From NCBI GenBank assembly GCA_036401195.1, contig DASWVQ010000123.1, positions 1 to 27,616 on the forward strand: 27,616 nt of DNA, written 5' to 3'. Position numbers and translations under genes: made by a program. A model generated the notes under the pieces. The model ran no database searches and had not been told where the DNA came from. It saw only the letters and a list, made by a program, of their open reading frames with translations. This DNA comes from JACDHQ01 sp036401195. Its GTDB lineage: Bacteria; Gemmatimonadota; Gemmatimonadetes; Gemmatimonadales; Gemmatimonadaceae. Numbering within the stretch: the stretch's first letter is position 1; each line of letters starts with the position of its first letter. This document shows positions 1-8,600 of this stretch, in pieces.

Positions 1-139
1 CCCCGCGCGCCACGGCGGGCGCGGAGTCCGCGGGGGTCGCCGCAGCGGTCGTGTCGCCGCGCGCGGGGGCGTCGCTTCGCCCCGCACATGCCGCGAGGAG
101 GGCGAGCAGTGCCAGTGCCTGGTGCTTCACGTCGATCAT
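1..139 (-). CDS. Lipoprotein, N-terminal part only (cut by left window edge)
   Basis: The ATG at 139 opens a reading frame that runs off the left edge; about 46 codons are visible. The N-terminus MIDVKHQALALLALLAAC is a short signal peptide ending in a lipobox (LAAC, Cys18). It is followed by an Ala/Pro/Thr/Asp-rich stretch typical of the flexible tether of a membrane-anchored lipoprotein. The mature domain lies outside the window, so no function can be given. The start overlaps the stop of the preceding gene as ATGA, which indicates translational coupling and supports this start. It is the last visible gene of the run that begins at 828. Confidence 0.7.
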   Translation of the reverse strand, partial: MIDVKHQALALLALLAACAGRSDAPARGDTTAAATPADSAPAVARG

Positions 140-411
140 TCCCGTGGTGAGGGGCCCAGCTCCAGCGCGACGCACGCGTCGCGCACCGCGCCATGCAGCG
201 CAAGGGGATCGGGCCCGCTGGATTCGAGGAGGTCTCCGAGCCGCGCGAGCGATGCGCGCTGGCGCGGCGTGAGCGACTGCTGCGGGCAGTCGAGCTCCAG
301 GCGGATCGCGTCGGCGAGGTCGCCGCGCGGCGCGGCGCTCCCGGGATCGCCGAGGGCGTTCGCCGGCGCCGACGCGAGCGTTCGCAGCCCGGTGACGAGG
401 CGCTCGATCAC
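136..411 (-). CDS. Hypothetical protein, 91 aa
   Basis: A GTG-start frame beginning 7 nt after the stop of the DUF2007 gene and ending in an ATGA overlap with the downstream lipoprotein gene. The product looks soluble and mostly helical, with no membrane segment, cysteine pair or recognisable motif. The middle (SLTPRQRASLARLGDLLES) looks like an amphipathic helix. I do not recognise a family. Tight packing between two credible genes and the absence of a better frame are the main evidence that it is real. Confidence 0.6.
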   Translation of the reverse strand: MIERLVTGLRTLASAPANALGDPGSAAPRGDLADAIRLELDCPQQSLTPRQRASLARLGDLLESSGPDPLALHGAVRDACVALELGPSPRE

Positions 412-418
412 CCGCGCG

Positions 419-655
419 CTACCCGGCGTCGGCGGGATCGAGCAGCTCGCGCGCCTCGGCGAGCACCCCCTCGGGCACGAGCACCGTCACCCCGTGGCTC
501 GTGCGCCCGCCGAACCCCGGGCCGAAGATCCCCGTGGCCGCGGTCGGGGCGCGCATCGCGGGAATTTCCGCCGACTCGAGTCGCGCGAGCGCCATGTCGG
601 CCTCGAGCCCCGAGGAGAAGGTGGCCAGCACCGCCCACCCCGGGGCGGGGGGCAT
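419..655 (-). CDS. DUF2007-type putative signal-transducing protein, 78 aa
   Basis: The small product matches the DUF2007 pattern: an opening strand AVLATFSSGLEADMALARLE, a helix, the phrase on choosing between lineages 'IPAMRA', a glycine-rich loop, and a closing VTVLVPEGVLAEARELL. The family is a small ferredoxin-like fold; a signalling role is proposed for it but not proven. Either ATG 655 or the adjacent GTG 658 may be the start. ATG 655 is preferred because its A is shared with the TGA stop of the upstream small gene (TGATG), and a G-rich stretch lies just upstream. It belongs to a leftward cluster of small genes. Confidence 0.75.
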   Translation of the reverse strand: MPPAPGWAVLATFSSGLEADMALARLESAEIPAMRAPTAATGIFGPGFGGRTSHGVTVLVPEGVLAEARELLDPADAG

Positions 656-828
656 CACTGCCCCCGCCGGCCGGACTTTGCCGAGGTGGCCTGCGGCTTC
701 GCCACCGGCTCGCGACGCTTCACCGGGGCTTGCTCGATCTTGCGGGCCGCCGGCGTGGCCCCGGTGGCGTGCACCGGCTTCGGGTGGTGCGCGAAGTCGG
801 GAATGTGGCGTTCTCCCTTGTGACGCAT
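655..828 (-). CDS. Small basic conserved-looking protein, 57 aa
   Basis: An ATG at 828 is preceded at a suitable distance by GGAG (in GGAGACCGCTCC) and opens a 57-codon frame whose stop overlaps the next gene as TGATG. The product starts MRHKGERHIPDFAHHPKP and ends ATSAKSGRRGQ. It is rich in Lys, Arg, His and Pro, has no hydrophobic segment and is probably disordered. The same frame stays open further upstream, but that part is low-complexity and crosses the repeat element, so the internal ATG with its ribosome site is the likely start. The basic tail could bind nucleic acid or the ribosome; this is inference only. Confidence 0.5.
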   Translation of the reverse strand: MRHKGERHIPDFAHHPKPVHATGATPAARKIEQAPVKRREPVAKPQATSAKSGRRGQ

Positions 829-925
829 GGAGCGGTCTCCGGACGCATGGGTCACCTGTAGTCTGGCCATCGAGGGGCAGGATGTAAAGCGGGGGAAGCC
901 TCGGGGCATCGTTCCATCGCTGCCC

Positions 926-1007
926 CTCGCGCCACGCGGCGCGGCCGGGCTCCTCGCGCCACGCGGTGCGGCCCTTGCCACTCGCGCCACGCGGTGCTGC
1001 ACCGATG
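926..1007. repeat. Three direct repeats of 27-28 bp
   Basis: The motif CTCGCGCCACGCGG starts at 926, 953 and 981, followed each time by a similar GC(G/T)GC segment. The spacing is 27 and 28 bp. The third copy is also the left end of the inverted-repeat element annotated next. No credible gene lies between 829 and 1276. Confidence 0.8.
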
Positions 1008-1241
1008 ACGCGGGTTTCACGGATGGAAACGGTCCCGATGCGCGAGCGACCGGAATCTCATCCCCCTCGAGTGCTGCTTTGTTGGTGGAACGGCCTCGGG
1101 AAGGCCCGGGCTTCCCGAGGCCGTTCCCAAGCCGTTTGGTGTTGGCATTTTGCTCGGTGAGGCGCGACGCGGGTGGGATCGCCATCCCGACACCGTTGCA
1201 TCCGCGAAACCCGGTTCATCCGCGCCGCACCGCGTTGCGAG
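981..1241. repeat. Intergenic element with ~44-bp imperfect terminal inverted repeats
   Basis: The segment 990-1033 and the reverse complement of 1191-1234 match at roughly 85 percent over 44 bp; key shared blocks are CGCGGTGC, CGGGTTTC, GGATG and AACGGT. A weaker match extends outward to a CTCGC at 981 and its complement near 1241. The centre holds a perfect palindrome (1087-1127). The symmetry, the size of about 260 bp and the lack of a coding frame fit a miniature inverted-repeat element or a BIME-like structure. No target-site duplication is obvious. Confidence 0.65.
1087..1127. other. Perfect 17-bp hairpin with 7-nt loop
   Basis: GGAACGGCCTCGGGAAG (1087-1103) is followed by the loop GCCCGGG and the exact reverse complement (1111-1127). 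It lies almost exactly in the middle of the surrounding inverted-repeat element. There is no T-tract next to it on either strand, so a factor-independent terminator is less likely than a structural core of the element. Confidence 0.85.
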
Positions 1242-1276
1242 AGGAACTCCGGGCGCCACCCGAAACCGGACGCGAG

Positions 1277-1741
1277 CTACTTCCGCAGGATCGCGATCTG
1301 CCCGGCGTGATAGGTGCCGTGCTCCACGACGCCGTGCAGCAGGAAGTGCAGCGTCTGCTCGCCGCCCGCCACCTGTTCGTCGGGTGAGCGGTCGCCGAGC
1401 CGTTCCACCTCGTCGGCGAGCGACTCGTACGCGTCGTGCATCCGCGCGCGCGCCGCGCGCCACCCGCCCGCGTCCATCCCATCCGCGGGAGGCCAGTCCA
1501 TCGCCGTGGTCACCTGGGGCGGGGTGCCGGCGAGCCGATGCCGCGCGATCTCCGCCCACGCGGCGATGTGCAGCACCAGCTCCGCGATGCTGTGCGCGCC
1601 CGGCACCGGGTGCGCCACCGCCTGCCCGGCGCTCACCTCCTCGAGGAGCTCGGCGAGCGAGGGGCCATGCCACATCGGCCCCGTGACGGTGCGGCGCAGG
1701 AGCGACGCGAGCCGCGCCCATTCGCGCACGTCGCCACTCAT
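1277..1741 (-). CDS. DinB-family protein, 154 aa
   Basis: DinB/YfiT-like proteins are four-helix bundles that bind a divalent metal through three histidines; some are thiol-dependent S-transferases. The pattern is visible here: His58 in LVLHIAAW, and His141 and His145 in VVEHGTYHAGQIAILR near the C-terminus. The length fits the family. ATG 1741 overlaps the stop of the preceding DinB gene (ATGA), so the two are translationally coupled and may form a heterodimer or act on related substrates. The substrate is unknown. Confidence 0.85.
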   Translation of the reverse strand: MSGDVREWARLASLLRRTVTGPMWHGPSLAELLEEVSAGQAVAHPVPGAHSIAELVLHIAAWAEIARHRLAGTPPQVTTAMDWPPADGMDAGGWRAARARMHDAYESLADEVERLGDRSPDEQVAGGEQTLHFLLHGVVEHGTYHAGQIAILRK

Positions 1742-2238
1742 GGGGCCACCGCCCGCGCGGGGCCATTCGTCGCCGCGGGCACGCCGCGCACGAAGCCGAT
1801 GAAGTCCACCGGCGCGGGCTCCATCCCCGCCTGCCGCAGCAGCAGGTTCACCTTCCCCCGGTGATACTGCCCGTGCAGCACCACGTGCAGGAGGATGTCC
1901 CCCGCCGGCGTGCTGAAGGTGCGCCCCGCGCTGTTGGTGTAGGTCACGGCGAGGTCGAGCGCCTCGTCGGTGAGCGAGGCGAGATGGGCCTCGTAGCCCG
2001 CGCGCAGCTCGCGGCCGAGCTGCGCCGCGCCGGCGCGGGTGAGTTCGGGCCACACCGCGGCGCGCGAGGCGCGTCCCTGCAGCCGCGAGAGCCACGTCTC
2101 CTCGGCGCCGAGCACGTGCGCGTACTCGCGCAGCGCCTGCGCCGGCGGCTCAGCCACGGATTCGAGCGCGCTCAGGAGGGCCACGTCGGTCCATGCCGCG
2201 TGGTCCCAGAGGCGGCGGATCTGGATCAGCGAAGACAC
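1738..2238 (-). CDS. DinB-family protein, 166 aa, GTG start
   Basis: A second DinB-fold protein. The likely metal ligands are His41 (EYAHVLGAEETWLSRL), His122 and His126 (LHGQYHRGKVNLLL). The sequence starts VSSLIQIRRLWDHAAWTDVALL, as is typical for the family. No ATG is available near the N-terminus; the GTG at 2238 is preceded by AGGAG five bases upstream, which decides the start. It resembles the downstream DinB protein only in fold motifs, so the pair is not a recent duplication. Function beyond metal binding cannot be read. Confidence 0.85.
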   Translation of the reverse strand: MSSLIQIRRLWDHAAWTDVALLSALESVAEPPAQALREYAHVLGAEETWLSRLQGRASRAAVWPELTRAGAAQLGRELRAGYEAHLASLTDEALDLAVTYTNSAGRTFSTPAGDILLHVVLHGQYHRGKVNLLLRQAGMEPAPVDFIGFVRGVPAATNGPARAVAP

Positions 2239-2294
2239 GGGGCTCCTGGAATTTCCCGCCGCAGAATGCACGAGGGCCCCCGGGCCGCGCAACG

Positions 2295-2684
2295 TCAGCG
2301 GCTGCCGCTGCCGCGCGCCCATCCGAGCGCGATGATCGTGCCCCAGAACATTCCGCCGATCGCGTTGTGCCGGATCGGGCCCAGCGCGGGGAGGAAGATG
2401 CTCGACGCCAGCCCGGCGAAGGCGCCCCCGCCGAGCCCGACGAGGAGGGCCGCCCACCAGGGGGCGGGCCGCTCGCGGGCCCGCTCCACCACCCACAGGC
2501 CGAGCACGAAGGGGACGAAGATCAGGGGAGCGAGCAGCGCCTGGCCGGCCACCGTCCAGCTGCCATGCCAGAGGCGCAGGAGGGCCGCGACGACGACGGC
2601 AATCGCCGTCCACGCGATCGCGGCGGCGATCGCGGAAAGGGGGCGCGCGAGGGGGCGGTCGGCGGGAGGGACAGGCGGGGTCAT
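2295..2684 (-). CDS. Small integral membrane protein, 129 aa
   Basis: About four hydrophobic segments are visible (roughly residues 17-36, 46-66, 76-97 and 104-123), separated by short charged loops. The second cytoplasmic-looking loop is ERARERPAP. ATG 2684 is chosen; a GTG at 2711 is also possible, and no clear ribosome site separates them. I do not recognise a family. The gene is the first of a leftward trio with the two DinB genes and is divergent from the UvrA-like gene, with only about 50 bp between the two starts for both promoters. Confidence 0.65.
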   Translation of the reverse strand: MTPPVPPADRPLARPLSAIAAAIAWTAIAVVVAALLRLWHGSWTVAGQALLAPLIFVPFVLGLWVVERARERPAPWWAALLVGLGGGAFAGLASSIFLPALGPIRHNAIGGMFWGTIIALGWARGSGSR

Positions 2685-2734
2685 GCGCGAAACATGGCCC
2701 CGCTGGCGCACTTATCGCTAGGCGGCTCCCTGTC

Positions 2735-5257
2735 ATGAGCGACCACCAGGCCGGCTTCGTCCGGGTGCGCGGCGCGCGCACCCACAACCTCAAGGACGTG
2801 GACCTTCAGGTCCCGCGCGATGCCCTCGTCGTCTTCACCGGGGTGTCGGGCTCGGGCAAGTCTTCCCTGGCCTTCGGCACCCTGTACGCCGAGGCGCAGC
2901 GGCGCTACCTGGAATCGGTCGCGCCGTACGCGCGGCGGCTCTTCGACCAGATGGGGATCCCCGACGTCACCGACATCGAGGGGCTCCCCCCCGCCGTGGC
3001 GCTCCAGCAGCAGCGCGGGTCGCCCACGTCGCGCTCCTCGGTGGGGAGCGTGACGACCCTCTCCAACCTGCTGCGCATGCTCTACTCGCGCGCGGGCGAG
3101 TACCCGCGCGGCGCGCCGATCGTGTACGCCGAGGCCTTCTCGCCGAACACCCCCGAGGGCGCCTGCCCCGAGTGCCACGGCGTGGGGCGCAGGTACGACG
3201 CGACCGAGGCCTCGATGGTCCCCGACCCCTCGCTCACCATCCGCGAGCGCGCCATCGCCGCCTGGCCGCTCGCCTGGGGAGGGCAGAACCTGCGCGACAT
3301 CCTCATCACCCTCGGCTACGACGTGGACACGCCGTGGAAGAAGATGTCGCGCCGCGACCGCGACTGGATCCTCTACACGGACGAGCAGCCGCAGGTGCCG
3401 GTGTACCCGGGGTACACGCACGAGGAGGTGAAGCGCGCGGTCCGCAAGCGGGAGGAGCCGAGCTACATGGGTACCTTCACCAGCGCGCGGACGTACGCCC
3501 TCGAGACCTTCGCCACCACGCAGAGCGCGTCGAACCGCAAGCGGGTGGCGCAGTACCTGGTGAGCACCGAGTGCCCACGCTGCCATGGCAAGCGGCTGAA
3601 GCGCGAGGCGCTCGCGGTGAAGTTCGAGGGGCTCGACATCGCCGAGATGTCGCACCTGCCGATGGGGCGGCTCGCGGAGCTGCTGCGCCCGTACGCGGAG
3701 GGACGCGCCGACGCCGCGAGCGGAGGGAGCGAGCATCCGGAGAAGGTGATCGTGGCGCAGCGCATCGCCGAGGACCTCGTGGCGCGCCTCGACGTGCTGC
3801 TCGACCTGGGGCTCGGCTACCTCTCGCTCGAGCGCAGCACACCGACCCTCTCGCCGGGGGAGCTGCAGCGGCTGCGGCTGGCGACGCAGGTGCGCTCGAA
3901 CCTGTTCGGCGTGGTGTACGTGCTCGACGAGCCCTCGGCGGGGCTGCACCCCGCGGACACGGAGGCGCTGCTGGTGGCGCTCGACCGGCTCAAGGCGAGC
4001 GGCAACTCGCTGTTCGTGGTCGAGCACGACCTCGACGTGATCCGCCGCGCCGACTGGATCGTGGACGTGGGGCCCGCGGCGGGAGTGCACGGGGGAGAGA
4101 TCCTCTACAGCGGCGAGGCCGCGGGGCTGGCGCGCGTGAAGGCGTCGGCCACGGCGCGCTACCTGTTCGAGACGCGCGCGGTGGAGCGACGCACGCCGCG
4201 CGAGCCGGCGGGATGGCTGCACCTGGAGGGGATCACGCGCAACAACCTGCGCGACCTCGACGTGCGGCTCCCCCTCGGCGTGCTCACCACCGTGACTGGG
4301 GTGTCGGGGTCGGGGAAGTCGAGCCTCGTGAGCCAGGCGCTGGTGGAGCTGGTGTCGGAGCAGCTCGGGCACGAGATCCCGGCCGCGGAGGAGGAGGACG
4401 AGCTCCTCTCGAGGCCTGGGGGTGGGGTGGCCGGCCGGATCGCGGGCGGGATGGAGCAGGTGCGCCGGCTGGTGGTGGTGGACCAGAAGCCGATCGGGCG
4501 CACGCCGCGGTCGAACCTCGCCACGTACACGGGGCTGTTCGACCACGTGCGCAAGCTGTTCGCCTCCACGAAGCAGGCGCGCGCGCGGAAGTACGACGCG
4601 GGGCGCTTCTCCTTCAACGTGGCCAAGGGGCGCTGCGAGCACTGCGAGGGGGAGGGGTTCGTGTGCGTGGAGCTGCTCTTCCTGCCGAGCGTGTACGCCC
4701 CCTGCCCCACCTGCCACGGGGCGCGCTACAACGCGAAGACGCTGGAGATCCGCTACCGCGAGAAGAGCATCGCCGACGTGCTGGGGATGACGGTGGACGC
4801 GGCGTACGACTTCTTCGCGGAGGAGCCGGCGATCCGGCGCGCGCTCGAGGTGCTGCGGCAGGTGGGGGTCGGGTACCTGCGGCTCGGCCAGCCGGCGACG
4901 GAGCTGTCCGGGGGCGAGGCGCAGCGGATCAAGCTCGCGACCGAGCTGCAGCGCGGGCAGCGGGGGGGCACGCTGTACGTGCTCGACGAGCCCACGACCG
5001 GGCTGCACCCGAGCGACGTGGACAAGCTGATGACGCAGCTCGACGGGCTGGTGGACGCGGGGAACACGGTGGTGATCGTGGAGCACACCACGCGCGTGAT
5101 CGCGCGCAGCGACCGGGTGCTCGACATCGGGCCCGGCGCGGGGGACGAGGGGGGGCGCATCGTGGCGTTCGGGACGCCGGAGGAGGTGGCGCGCGTGCCC
5201 GAGTCCCGGACGGCGCCGTACCTGCGGCGGGAACTCGAAGCGTTCCATCCCGAGTGA
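2735..5257 (+). CDS. Class II UvrA-like ABC-type excision ATPase, 840 aa
   Basis: UvrA proteins are twin-cassette ATPases that scan DNA for damage. Visible here: Walker A GVSGSGKSS at 36-44 and 522-530; Walker B YVLDEPS at 395-401 and YVLDEPT at 748-754; zinc-module cysteines CPECHG (144, 147) with CPRCHG (280, 283), and CEHC (634, 637) with CPTC (657, 660); and the UvrA phrase PIGRTPRSN near 587. At 840 aa it is about 100 residues shorter than canonical UvrA (about 940). The missing part is the insertion after the first Walker A region that contacts UvrB, as in class II UvrAs (UvrA2, DrrC-like) linked to drug or damage tolerance. The first signature motif reads LSPGE instead of LSGGE. The last codons (AFHPE) lie inside a dispersed-repeat-like sequence. 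Confidence 0.92.
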   Translation: MSDHQAGFVRVRGARTHNLKDVDLQVPRDALVVFTGVSGSGKSSLAFGTLYAEAQRRYLESVAPYARRLFDQMGIPDVTDIEGLPPAVALQQQRGSPTSRSSVGSVTTLSNLLRMLYSRAGEYPRGAPIVYAEAFSPNTPEGACPECHGVGRRYDATEASMVPDPSLTIRERAIAAWPLAWGGQNLRDILITLGYDVDTPWKKMSRRDRDWILYTDEQPQVPVYPGYTHEEVKRAVRKREEPSYMGTFTSARTYALETFATTQSASNRKRVAQYLVSTECPRCHGKRLKREALAVKFEGLDIAEMSHLPMGRLAELLRPYAEGRADAASGGSEHPEKVIVAQRIAEDLVARLDVLLDLGLGYLSLERSTPTLSPGELQRLRLATQVRSNLFGVVYVLDEPSAGLHPADTEALLVALDRLKASGNSLFVVEHDLDVIRRADWIVDVGPAAGVHGGEILYSGEAAGLARVKASATARYLFETRAVERRTPREPAGWLHLEGITRNNLRDLDVRLPLGVLTTVTGVSGSGKSSLVSQALVELVSEQLGHEIPAAEEEDELLSRPGGGVAGRIAGGMEQVRRLVVVDQKPIGRTPRSNLATYTGLFDHVRKLFASTKQARARKYDAGRFSFNVAKGRCEHCEGEGFVCVELLFLPSVYAPCPTCHGARYNAKTLEIRYREKSIADVLGMTVDAAYDFFAEEPAIRRALEVLRQVGVGYLRLGQPATELSGGEAQRIKLATELQRGQRGGTLYVLDEPTTGLHPSDVDKLMTQLDGLVDAGNTVVIVEHTTRVIARSDRVLDIGPGAGDEGGRIVAFGTPEEVARVPESRTAPYLRRELEAFHPE

Positions 5258-5268
5258 AGCGAGGGACC
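5246..5268 (+). repeat. Dispersed-repeat-like motif at the end of the uvrA-like gene
   Basis: The segment CATCCCGAGTGAAGCGAGGG and the next three bases resemble an intergenic repeat whose spurious translations (HPERSEG, VIPSEAR-type) are common in bacterial genomes. This is recognition from memory, not a search. The gene's stop codon lies inside it. A related 23-bp copy (17 of 23 identical) is found in-frame at 8293-8315. Confidence 0.5.
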
Positions 5269-5304
5269 TGGCGTCCCGGCAGGGTGGCTCGCGCCGGCCC
5301 GAGG

Positions 5305-5606
5305 GGGTGAGAAAACAGGAAAACGACGATACGAGCGATGGATCCCTGCGCATCCTGGCTCTCGATGCGCCGGCCGGACGAGGTGACGATGAGGGGGTAC
5401 GAGCTGTACCTGCTGACCGCTCCTCATCAATTCAGGATTCCCGGCCCGGTGAACTGGAGTTCGATCGGCGCTGGATGGACGCGGCCTTTTCGCTCTTTTC
5501 CTGTTTTCTCACCCAGGCGTCCGGCGGACCGGAGCCCCAGGCGCTCGCGGGACGATCAGGGGTTCCAGATCGTACCCCCTCATCATCACCCCGTCTGGCC
5601 GGCGCA
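5305..5606. repeat. Two interleaved inverted repeats in a gene-free spacer
   Basis: Pair 1 is a perfect 19-bp inverted repeat: GGGTGAGAAAACAGGAAAA at 5305-5323 and its complement at 5496-5514. It is strikingly AT-rich for this genome. Pair 2 spans 5366-5406 and 5566-5606, 41 bp each with 37 matching as reverse complements; the core is GATGAGGGGGTACGA. The order of arms is 1, 2, 1', 2', so the pairs cannot form one simple cruciform and would fold as a pseudoknot or as alternatives. The spacer 5258-5671 has no credible gene. Confidence 0.75.
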
Positions 5607-5671
5607 ACGACCCCGCGATCGAAACGAGCCAGTCCCTCGCCGCGATCCCCCCGACGAAGTAGCATCCGATC

Positions 5672-8600
5672 ATGGCAATCCTCCCGCTCCTGCTGGCCGC
5701 CATCCTCGGCGTCGCCGACACCACCGCTCCCGCCCGCCCCGACTCCGCCGATCCCCGCATGGGGCCCGGCGTGTCGCACGCGCTGGCCACCGCGCGCGCC
5801 GCGAACATCCGGAAGGTGCGCTACGACGTGCGGCTCAACGTGGTCGAGCGCGACACCGCGCGGGGGCACGTCACCCTCCGCTTCACCCTCGGCCGGCGCG
5901 ACGACGTGATCGTCGACTTCCGCGGGCCACGGCTCGAGGCGCTGGTGGTGAACGGGCGCGCCTACGGCACGCGCGAGGGGGGCGCCCTCCCGGCGGGGTG
6001 GTACAACGGCGCGCACCTGCGCATCCCCGCCTCGGCGCTGCGAGCGGGGGCCAACGAGGTGCAGGCGCGCTTCGCGTCGCGCATCGCCCCCGCCGGCGCG
6101 AGCATCATCCGCTACCACGACGAGGCCGACCGCTCGGAGTACCTGTACACCCTGCTCGTCCCCTCCGACGCGAACGCCCTCTTCCCCTGCTTCGACCAGC
6201 CCGACATGAAGGCGCGGCTCACCCTCGCGCTCACCGTGCGCCACGGGTGGAGCGCGATCGCGAACGGGGTGACCGAGCGCGCCGAGCCCGCGGGGGACAG
6301 CGCGACCACCGTGTACTTCCGCGAGAGCGAGCCCCTCCCCACCTACCTGTTCGCCTTCGCCGCCGGCCCCTGGCGCACCCTCGAGGGCACCACGCGCCCC
6401 ACCCCGCTCCTCGTCCGCGCGACGCGGGTGCAGGAGGTGGAGCGCGATTCCCTCCAGGACCAGGTGGCCTCCGCGCTCGATTCCTTCGAGCGCTTCTTCG
6501 GCGTGACGTATCCCTTCCAGCAGTTCCAGCACCTCCTCGCCCCCGCCTTCCCCTTCGGCGGGATGGAACATCCCGGCGTGACGATGTTCAACGAGGAGAG
6601 CTTCATCTACCGCGAGCCGCCCACCCTCACGCAACGGCTCGGGCGGCGCGCCACCATCTACCATGAAGTGGCGCACCAGTGGTTCGGCGACTACGTCACC
6701 ATGCGCTGGTTCGACGACCTCTGGCTGAAGGAGGGCTTCGCCACCTACATGGCGGCGAAGATGCAGGAGATCGAGGGGCAGCCGAACCCCTGGATGTCGT
6801 TCTACCTGCGCAACAAGCCCCTCGCCTACGACGTGGACCGCACCGCGGGCACCACGCCGGTGTGGCAGTCGCTGGCGAACCTGGACCAGGCGAAGAGCAA
6901 CTACGGCCCCATCGTCTACAACAAGGCGCCGGGGATCCTCAAGCAGCTCAACTACCTGGTGGGCGACTCCGCCTTCCGCGCCGGCGTGCACGACTTCCTC
7001 GTCACCCACGCCTACGGCAACGCCACCTGGCGCGACCTCCTCGCGGCGATCGGGCGCGCGGCGCACCGCGACCTCGTCCCCTGGGGCGAGCAGTACATCC
7101 TGCGCCCCGGCATGCCGGTGCTGGAGCAGCAGCTCCAGCTGCGCGATGGGCGCATCGCGCGGCTCACCCTCGCCCAGCGTCCCGCGAGCGCCCTGTCCGG
7201 CGCGGGGAACTGGCCGATCCGCACCGAGGTGGTGCTCTGGCGCGCGGGGAGCACGCCGGTCTCCATCCCCGTGGAGCTCACCGGCGCGCGCGTCGAGGTG
7301 CCGGGCGCCGTGGGGCTCCCCGCCCCCGACTTCGTCTTCGCCAACGCCAACGACCACGCCTATGCGCTGGTGATGCTCGACGACCGCAGCGCCGGGTGGC
7401 TCGAGCAGCACGTGGGCGAGGTGCCCGACACCTTCCTCCGCGCCATGCTGTGGGGCGCGATGTGGGACCTCGTGCGCGACGCGCGCCTGGCCCCGGACCG
7501 CTACCTCGCGATGCTCCTCCGCGAGCTGCCGCGCGAGCGCGACGAGCAGGTCGCGGCGGGGCTCCTCGGCCGTGCGGGGCGCGTGATCACGAGCTACCTC
7601 TCCCGCGCGCAGCGCGACGCGGGGCAGCCGGCCGCCGAGTCGCTGCTCCTCGCGCAGGCGAGCGACAGCACGCGGCCCTACGGGATCCGGAAGGGGGCGC
7701 TCGACCTCTACGTCGACGTGGCCCGCACGCCGGGAGCACGGGCACGGTTGCTCGCGTGGCTCGACAGCACGAGCGCGGCGGGGCTCCCGCTCCGCCAGCC
7801 CACCCGCTGGGCGATCGTCACCACCCTGGCCGCGGGAGCGCACCAGGAGGCGGCGGCGCTCATCGCCCGCGAGGCGGCGCGCGACAGCGTGAGCGGGAAG
7901 CGCCGGGCCTTCATCGCCGGCGCCGCCTTCCCCGACGCGGCGGTGAAGCGCGACTACTTCACCCGCTACTTCGCCGACTCCACCCTCAACGAGGAGTGGG
8001 CCACGGCAAGCCTCGGCGCGTTCAACGATCCCGCGCAGGCCGCGCTCACCCTTCCCTGGCTCACCCCCGCCCTCGATTCCCTCCTCTGGATCCAGCGCAA
8101 CCGCCGGATCTTCTACCTGGGGAGCTGGATCGCCTCGTTCATGCGCGGGCAGCAGTCGCCGGAGGCCCTCCAGGCGGTGGATGGCTTCCTCGCCGCGCAC
8201 CCCGCCCTCCCCGCCGACCTGCGGCAGAAGGTGCTCCAGTCGCGTGATGAGCTGGAGCGGACGGTGCGGATCCGGGAGCGGTATGCCGCCGTCATCCCGA
8301 GCGAGGCTGGCGACTTCACCCTCCCCAACTTCCACTTCCGCTCCGGCGAGACCCTCCCCGCCCTCCGCATCCATTACGTCACCCTCGGCCGCCCGCGCCG
8401 CGACGCGAAGGGGGTGGTGCGCAACGCGGTCCTCATGCTCCACGGCACCACCGGCTCGGGCACCGGCCTCGTGGCCCCGATGTCGCCCCTCTTCGCCCCC
8501 GGCGCCCCGCTCGACACCGCGACCCACTACGTGATCTTCCCCGACGGCATCGGCCACGGCGCCTCGAGCAAGCCGAGCGACGGGATGCGCGTGCGCTTCC

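Noticed and set aside
1087..1127. Rho-independent terminator
   Set aside because: The stem is perfect but no U-tract follows on either strand; its central place in an inverted-repeat element explains it better.
2681..5353. Very long open frame (890 codons) on the minus strand opposite the uvrA-like gene
   Set aside because: The translation is Arg/His/Leu low-complexity, typical of antisense frames in GC-rich genes; the plus-strand frame has clear UvrA motifs.
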